From Streptomyces sp. CB02959 (lineage in GTDB: Bacteria; Actinomycetota; Actinomycetes; Streptomycetales; Streptomycetaceae), in contig NZ_NNBP01000001.1 in NCBI RefSeq assembly GCF_002803155.1, positions 434,001 through 498,000 on the forward strand: a stretch of 64,000 nucleotides of DNA. Reading direction: 5' to 3'. The notes under the pieces were generated by a model. The model saw only the letters and a program-made list of their open reading frames with translations. It made no database searches and had not been told where the DNA came from. Below are positions 60,844 to 64,000 of the stretch, piece after piece (position 1 is the first letter of the stretch; each line of letters begins with the position of its first letter). Made by a program: the position numbers and the translations under genes.

Positions 60844-61791
60844 ATGACGAGCGCCCCCACCGCACTGACCGAAGCGGACATCGACGTCCTGCGGGATGCC
60901 CTCGGGCTCCTCAAGGACCGGGAGCAGATCGCCGAGCGGCTGCTCGCCTCCTCCGCCAAGCACTCCTTCGACCCCGACACCGAACTCGACTGGGACGCCC
61001 CCTTCGAAGAGGGCAAGTGGTTCTGGCCGCCGGAGCTGGTGTCGCTCTACGACACACCGATGTGGCGGCGGATGAGCGAGGAGCAGCGCATCCTGCTCTC
61101 CCAGCACGAGGCCGCGGCGCTCGCCTCGCTCGGCATCTGGTTCGAGATCATCCTCATGCAGCTGCTCGTCCGGCACATCTACGACAAGCCGGCCACCAGC
61201 GCGCACGTCCGGTACGCCCTCACCGAGATCGAGGACGAGTGCCGGCACTCCAAGATGTTCGCCCGGCTGATCTCGCGCGGGGACACGCCCTGGTACCCGG
61301 TCGGCCGGGCGCACCAGAACCTCGGCCGCGTCTTCAAGACGATCTCCACCACCCCGGGCTCCTTCACCGCGACCCTGCTCGGCGAGGAGGTCCTCGACTG
61401 GATGCAGCGGCTGACCTTCCCGGACGAGCGGGTGCAGCCCCTGGTCCGGGGCGTCACCCGGATCCACGTGGTGGAGGAGGCCCGGCACGTGCGCTATGCG
61501 CGCGAGGAGCTGCGGCGGCAGATGGTGACCGCGCCGAAGTGGTCGCAGGAGTTCACCCGGGTCACCTCCGGCGAGTTCGCCCGGGTCTTCGCCATCGCCT
61601 TCATCAATCCCGAGGTCTACACCAATGTCGGCCTGGACAAGCGGGCGGCGATGGCGCAGGTTAAGGCCAGCGGCCACCGGCGGGAGGTCATGCAGAACGG
61701 CGCCAGGCGGCTGACCGACTTCCTCGACGACATCGGGGTGCTGCGCGGAGTGGGCCGCCGGCTCTGGCGCAGCTCGGGACTGCTGGCCTGA
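60844..61791 (+). CDS. AurF-like diiron oxygenase
   Basis: A 315-residue helical protein of the AurF (p-aminobenzoate N-oxygenase) family. Metal-ligand motifs are EAAAL, EIEDECRHSKMF and VVEEARHVRYAREE. AurF oxidises an aryl amine to a nitro group; other members hydroxylate different substrates, so the substrate here is open. It is followed by a TetR regulator and faces a second diiron protein gene. Confidence 0.87.
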   Translation: MTSAPTALTEADIDVLRDALGLLKDREQIAERLLASSAKHSFDPDTELDWDAPFEEGKWFWPPELVSLYDTPMWRRMSEEQRILLSQHEAAALASLGIWFEIILMQLLVRHIYDKPATSAHVRYALTEIEDECRHSKMFARLISRGDTPWYPVGRAHQNLGRVFKTISTTPGSFTATLLGEEVLDWMQRLTFPDERVQPLVRGVTRIHVVEEARHVRYAREELRRQMVTAPKWSQEFTRVTSGEFARVFAIAFINPEVYTNVGLDKRAAMAQVKASGHRREVMQNGARRLTDFLDDIGVLRGVGRRLWRSSGLLA

Positions 61792-61863
61792 ACGCCCCGC
61801 TCGGGGCCCCCGGGCCCCGAGCACCTGTACGAAGGGAAATCCCCGGCGGTTACGCTGCTGTTC

Positions 61864-62604
61864 ATGAACGGCAGCGGCACCGCCCCGGCAGTACCCAGAC
61901 CCGCCTACCGCAGGCTGAGCGTGGAGCAGCGCCGCAGCCAGCTGCTGGCCGCCGCGCTGGGCCTGTTCGCCCAGCGCGCGCCGGAGGACGTCTCGTTGGA
62001 CGACGTCGCGACCGCCGCCGAGGTCTCGCGGCCGCTCGTCTACCGCTACTTCCCCGGCGGCAAGCAGCAGTTGTACGAGGCGGCGCTGCGCAGCGCCGCG
62101 GACGAGCTGGAGCAGTGCTTCGCGGAGCCGGAGACCGGCCCGCTCACCCAGCGGCTGGGCCACGCCCTGGACCGCTATCTGTCCTTCGTCGACCAGCACG
62201 ACGCCGGGTTCAGCGCCCTGCTGCAGGGCGGCAGCGTGGTGGAGACGTCCCGGACGACCGCGATCGTGGACGAGGTCCGGCGCGCCGCCGCCGAGCAGAT
62301 CCTGCACCACCTCGGCGAGCCGGCGCCGGGCCCGCGGCTGCGGACCACGGTCCGGATGTGGATCACCTCGGTCGAGGCCGCCTCGCTGATCTGGCTCGAC
62401 GAGGAGAAGCAGCCCGCCCTCGACGAGCTGCGGGACTGGCTGGTGGACCACTTCGTCGCGCTGCTGACCGCCAGCGCGGCCCGGGACCCGCAGACCGCGC
62501 GGGTGATACGGGCGGCGCTGAAGCGGGAGGCCCCCGACGGCCCGGCCGGGGAGCTGGCACGCCGGATCCTGCCCGTCGTGAGCGAGGCCGCCCACCTGCT
62601 GTGA
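61864..62604 (+). CDS. TetR family transcriptional regulator
   Basis: A 246-residue regulator. The N-terminal helix-turn-helix is [33 protein letters not shown], typical of TetR, and a helical ligand-binding domain follows. It lies 72 bp after the AurF-like gene on the same strand and is likely to control it and perhaps the divergent diiron gene. Confidence 0.92.
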   Translation: MNGSGTAPAVPRPAYRRLSVEQRRSQLLAAALGLFAQRAPEDVSLDDVATAAEVSRPLVYRYFPGGKQQLYEAALRSAADELEQCFAEPETGPLTQRLGHALDRYLSFVDQHDAGFSALLQGGSVVETSRTTAIVDEVRRAAAEQILHHLGEPAPGPRLRTTVRMWITSVEAASLIWLDEEKQPALDELRDWLVDHFVALLTASAARDPQTARVIRAALKREAPDGPAGELARRILPVVSEAAHLL

Positions 62605-62614
62605 GACTGGTCCG

Positions 62615-62878
62615 GTGCGTAGCGAGAACACCCTCTTCGTCGGCGGCCCCCTGGACGGCCGGGTCCTTCCCGTCCTGGTCGGCCCCACCGGCCTGCCCCC
62701 GAAGACCTACGAGATCCCGGTGCCCCGCGACGACGGCCTGCCGCCGGAGGTCCACGTGTACCGCCGGGTTCCCGGCCCCACCGGCCGCCTGGGACTGCCG
62801 CGCGGCTGGCAGTACGCCTACGACCCGGCGGGCCGGGCCGGCGGGGGCCCCAAGTGGCCCTGGCGGAAGCGGCGTTGA
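62615..62878 (+). CDS. small conserved hypothetical protein
   Basis: An 87-residue protein with a GTG start 10 nt after the TetR stop. It starts with the [14 protein letters not shown] motif, found in many short actinobacterial proteins of unknown function, and ends in a basic, tryptophan-containing tail. No known domain was recognised. Confidence 0.65.
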   Translation: MRSENTLFVGGPLDGRVLPVLVGPTGLPPKTYEIPVPRDDGLPPEVHVYRRVPGPTGRLGLPRGWQYAYDPAGRAGGGPKWPWRKRR

Positions 62879-62989
62879 CGACTCGGGCCGGCGGCCCGCC
62901 GGACGTGCGCCCGACCCGCTCTCCGTGGCCGCCTGCCCGCCCCCAGTACGATCACAGGGTTGCGACATGACTATCGAAGGAGGAGCCCC

Positions 62990-63490
62990 ATGGCTCAGGT
63001 CACGCTGAAGGGCAACCCGGTACGGATCGACGGCGGCCTGCCCGACACCGGCAGCCAGGCGCCGGCTTTCACCCTGGTCGGCGAGGGGCTGGCGGACAAG
63101 TCGCTGAAGGACTTCGCCGGCAAGCGCAAGGTCCTGAACATCTTCCCCAGCGTCGACACCCCGACCTGCGCGTCCTCCGTCCGCACGTTCAACGAGCGGG
63201 CCGCCGAGCTCACCGACACGGTGGTGCTGTGCATCTCCGCCGACCTCCCCTTCGCCCAGGCCCGCTTCTGCGGCGCCGAAGGTCTTGAGAACGTGCAGAG
63301 CCTGTCCACCTTCCGCAGCCCGGAGTTCCGCGCGGACTACGGTGTGGCGATCGCCGACGGGCCGCTCACCGGGCTGGCCGCCCGCGCCGTCGTCGTGCTG
63401 GACGAGAACGACACGGTCCTGCACGCGCAGCTGGTGCCGGAGATCAGCGAGGAGCCGGACTACGACGCCGCCCTCGCCGTCCTGAAGTAG
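62990..63490 (+). CDS. tpx: thiol peroxidase (Tpx)
   Basis: A 166-residue peroxiredoxin. The peroxidatic Cys is in [15 protein letters not shown] near residue 61 and the resolving Cys is in ARFCGAEG near 95, the spacing of atypical two-Cys Tpx. It reduces hydroperoxides with thioredoxin. The ATG at 62990 has GGAGGAG upstream. Confidence 0.95.
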   Translation: MAQVTLKGNPVRIDGGLPDTGSQAPAFTLVGEGLADKSLKDFAGKRKVLNIFPSVDTPTCASSVRTFNERAAELTDTVVLCISADLPFAQARFCGAEGLENVQSLSTFRSPEFRADYGVAIADGPLTGLAARAVVVLDENDTVLHAQLVPEISEEPDYDAALAVLK

Positions 63491-63505
63491 GCCCCGGCGC
63501 GGAAC

Positions 63506-63545
63506 GCGGACGGCCCTACCCGGTCACCCGGGTAGGGCCGTCCGC
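63506..63545. terminator. bidirectional terminator between tpx and the cold-shock gene
   Basis: Arms GCGGACGGCCCTACCCGG (63506-63523) and CCGGGTAGGGCCGTCCGC (63528-63545) pair perfectly over 18 bp with a 4-nt loop, between two converging genes. Confidence 0.85.
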
Positions 63546-63562
63546 TGTTCCGGCGGGAACGC

Positions 63563-63775
63563 CTAGCCTGCGACCTGGACCTTGTCGGCCTGCATCCCCT
63601 TCTGCCCCTGAACGGCCTCGAAGGTGACCTGCTGGCCCTCCTTGAGGCTCTTGAAGCCGTTTCCCTCGATCGCCCGGAAGTGGACGAACAGGTCGGGGCC
63701 GGATTCCGGCGTGATGAAGCCGTACCCCTTCTCGTCGTTGAACCACTTCACAGTGCCGTTCTGGCGCTCGGCCAC
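63563..63775 (-). CDS. cold-shock family RNA/DNA-binding protein
   Basis: A 70-residue protein with the RNP motifs [15 protein letters not shown] and DLFVHF. It binds single-stranded nucleic acid and helps transcription or translation. The GTG at 63775 gives the usual N-terminus. A longer upstream frame is not supported. Confidence 0.94.
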   Translation of the reverse strand: MAERQNGTVKWFNDEKGYGFITPESGPDLFVHFRAIEGNGFKSLKEGQQVTFEAVQGQKGMQADKVQVAG

Positions 63776-63948
63776 GTTGTCCCCACTCCGTAGTAAGCAG
63801 TCGTCCTCATCGGCAAAGCCGGAAGGATCATGGCACGCGACCGCCCCCGAGGGCGAGGAAACGGACCAGAAGCGTCGGGAAGGACGATGTTCCGGCACGT
63901 ACCGACGGCCGGGGACGGCCCGCGGGACCGCTGTCCGGGGAGGGCCCG

Positions 63949-64000
63949 TCAGGCTCCGGTCAGCGACGCCAGGTACGCGCCCGTCTTCTCCGGCTCGAAG
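63949..64000 (-). CDS. C-terminus of an unidentified protein (partial)
   Basis: A minus-strand frame entering from the right edge codes for a tail ending [13 protein letters not shown] and stops at 63949-63951. Only 17 codons are visible, so no function can be given. Confidence 0.4.
   Translation of the reverse strand, partial: FEPEKTGAYLASLTGA

Noticed and set aside
60784..62688. A 634-codon minus-strand frame antisense to the AurF-like and TetR genes
   Set aside because: No domain; the plus-strand genes have clear diiron and helix-turn-helix motifs.

Overview
This is a very GC-rich window whose codon use, gene order and families are those of a Streptomyces chromosome. It joins the end of a specialised-metabolite cluster (1-22.8 kb) to a long block of conserved core genes (22.8-50 kb) and a more mixed region (50-64 kb).

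Region 1, 1-16841, minus strand: one open reading frame fills the stretch and leaves the window at its left edge. It encodes at least 5,613 residues of a hybrid polyketide synthase/peptide synthetase without acyltransferase domains (trans-AT type). From N to C it reads KS-KR-MT-ACP | C-A-PCP | KS-DH-KR-ACP | KS-DH*-ACP-MT-(start of a KR-like part). The adenylation-domain code reads as glycine. Facing it across an 868-bp divergent promoter region is a six-gene, translationally coupled plus-strand operon (17710-22722) for methoxymalonyl-ACP: 3-hydroxyacyl-CoA dehydrogenase, O-methyltransferase, ACP, acyl-CoA dehydrogenase, a KSIII-like acyltransferase and an FkbH-type glyceryl-ACP synthase. AT-less modules, a gem-dimethyl/3-hydroxy-type module, glycine, a diene-type pair of modules and methoxymalonyl supply together point to the oxazolomycin/lajollamycin family. 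The PKS gene and the acyl-CoA dehydrogenase each carry one in-frame TTA codon, so bldA control is likely.

Region 2, 22828-49672, almost all minus strand: a DUF2550 protein, the full F1Fo ATP synthase operon atpIBEFHAGDC with a Rex-like operator upstream, a WecA-like sugar-phosphate transferase, glyA, a low-molecular-weight phosphatase homologue with Ser in place of the nucleophilic Cys, tsaC, prmC, prfA, rpmE, an LCP protein, rho, thrB, thrC, hom, lysA, the ArgS-like fragment protein nrtL and a stand-alone response regulator. From memory this matches the core gene order of S. coelicolor around the atp operon, so the biosynthetic cluster sits directly against core genes.

Region 3, 49673-64000: a nested inverted repeat, tRNA-Arg(CCG) with a clear terminator, a cytochrome P450, a second FtsW/PBP pair, an HD hydrolase of Mesh1 type, a 9-bp repeat tract, a lone ABC ATPase, a divergent MarR/alpha-beta-hydrolase pair around an 18-bp-arm palindrome, an ADP-ribosylglycohydrolase, two divergent diiron proteins (one AurF-like) with a TetR regulator, thiol peroxidase and a cold-shock protein.

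All reading was by eye. Domain borders are approximate; motif positions were counted from the sequence.
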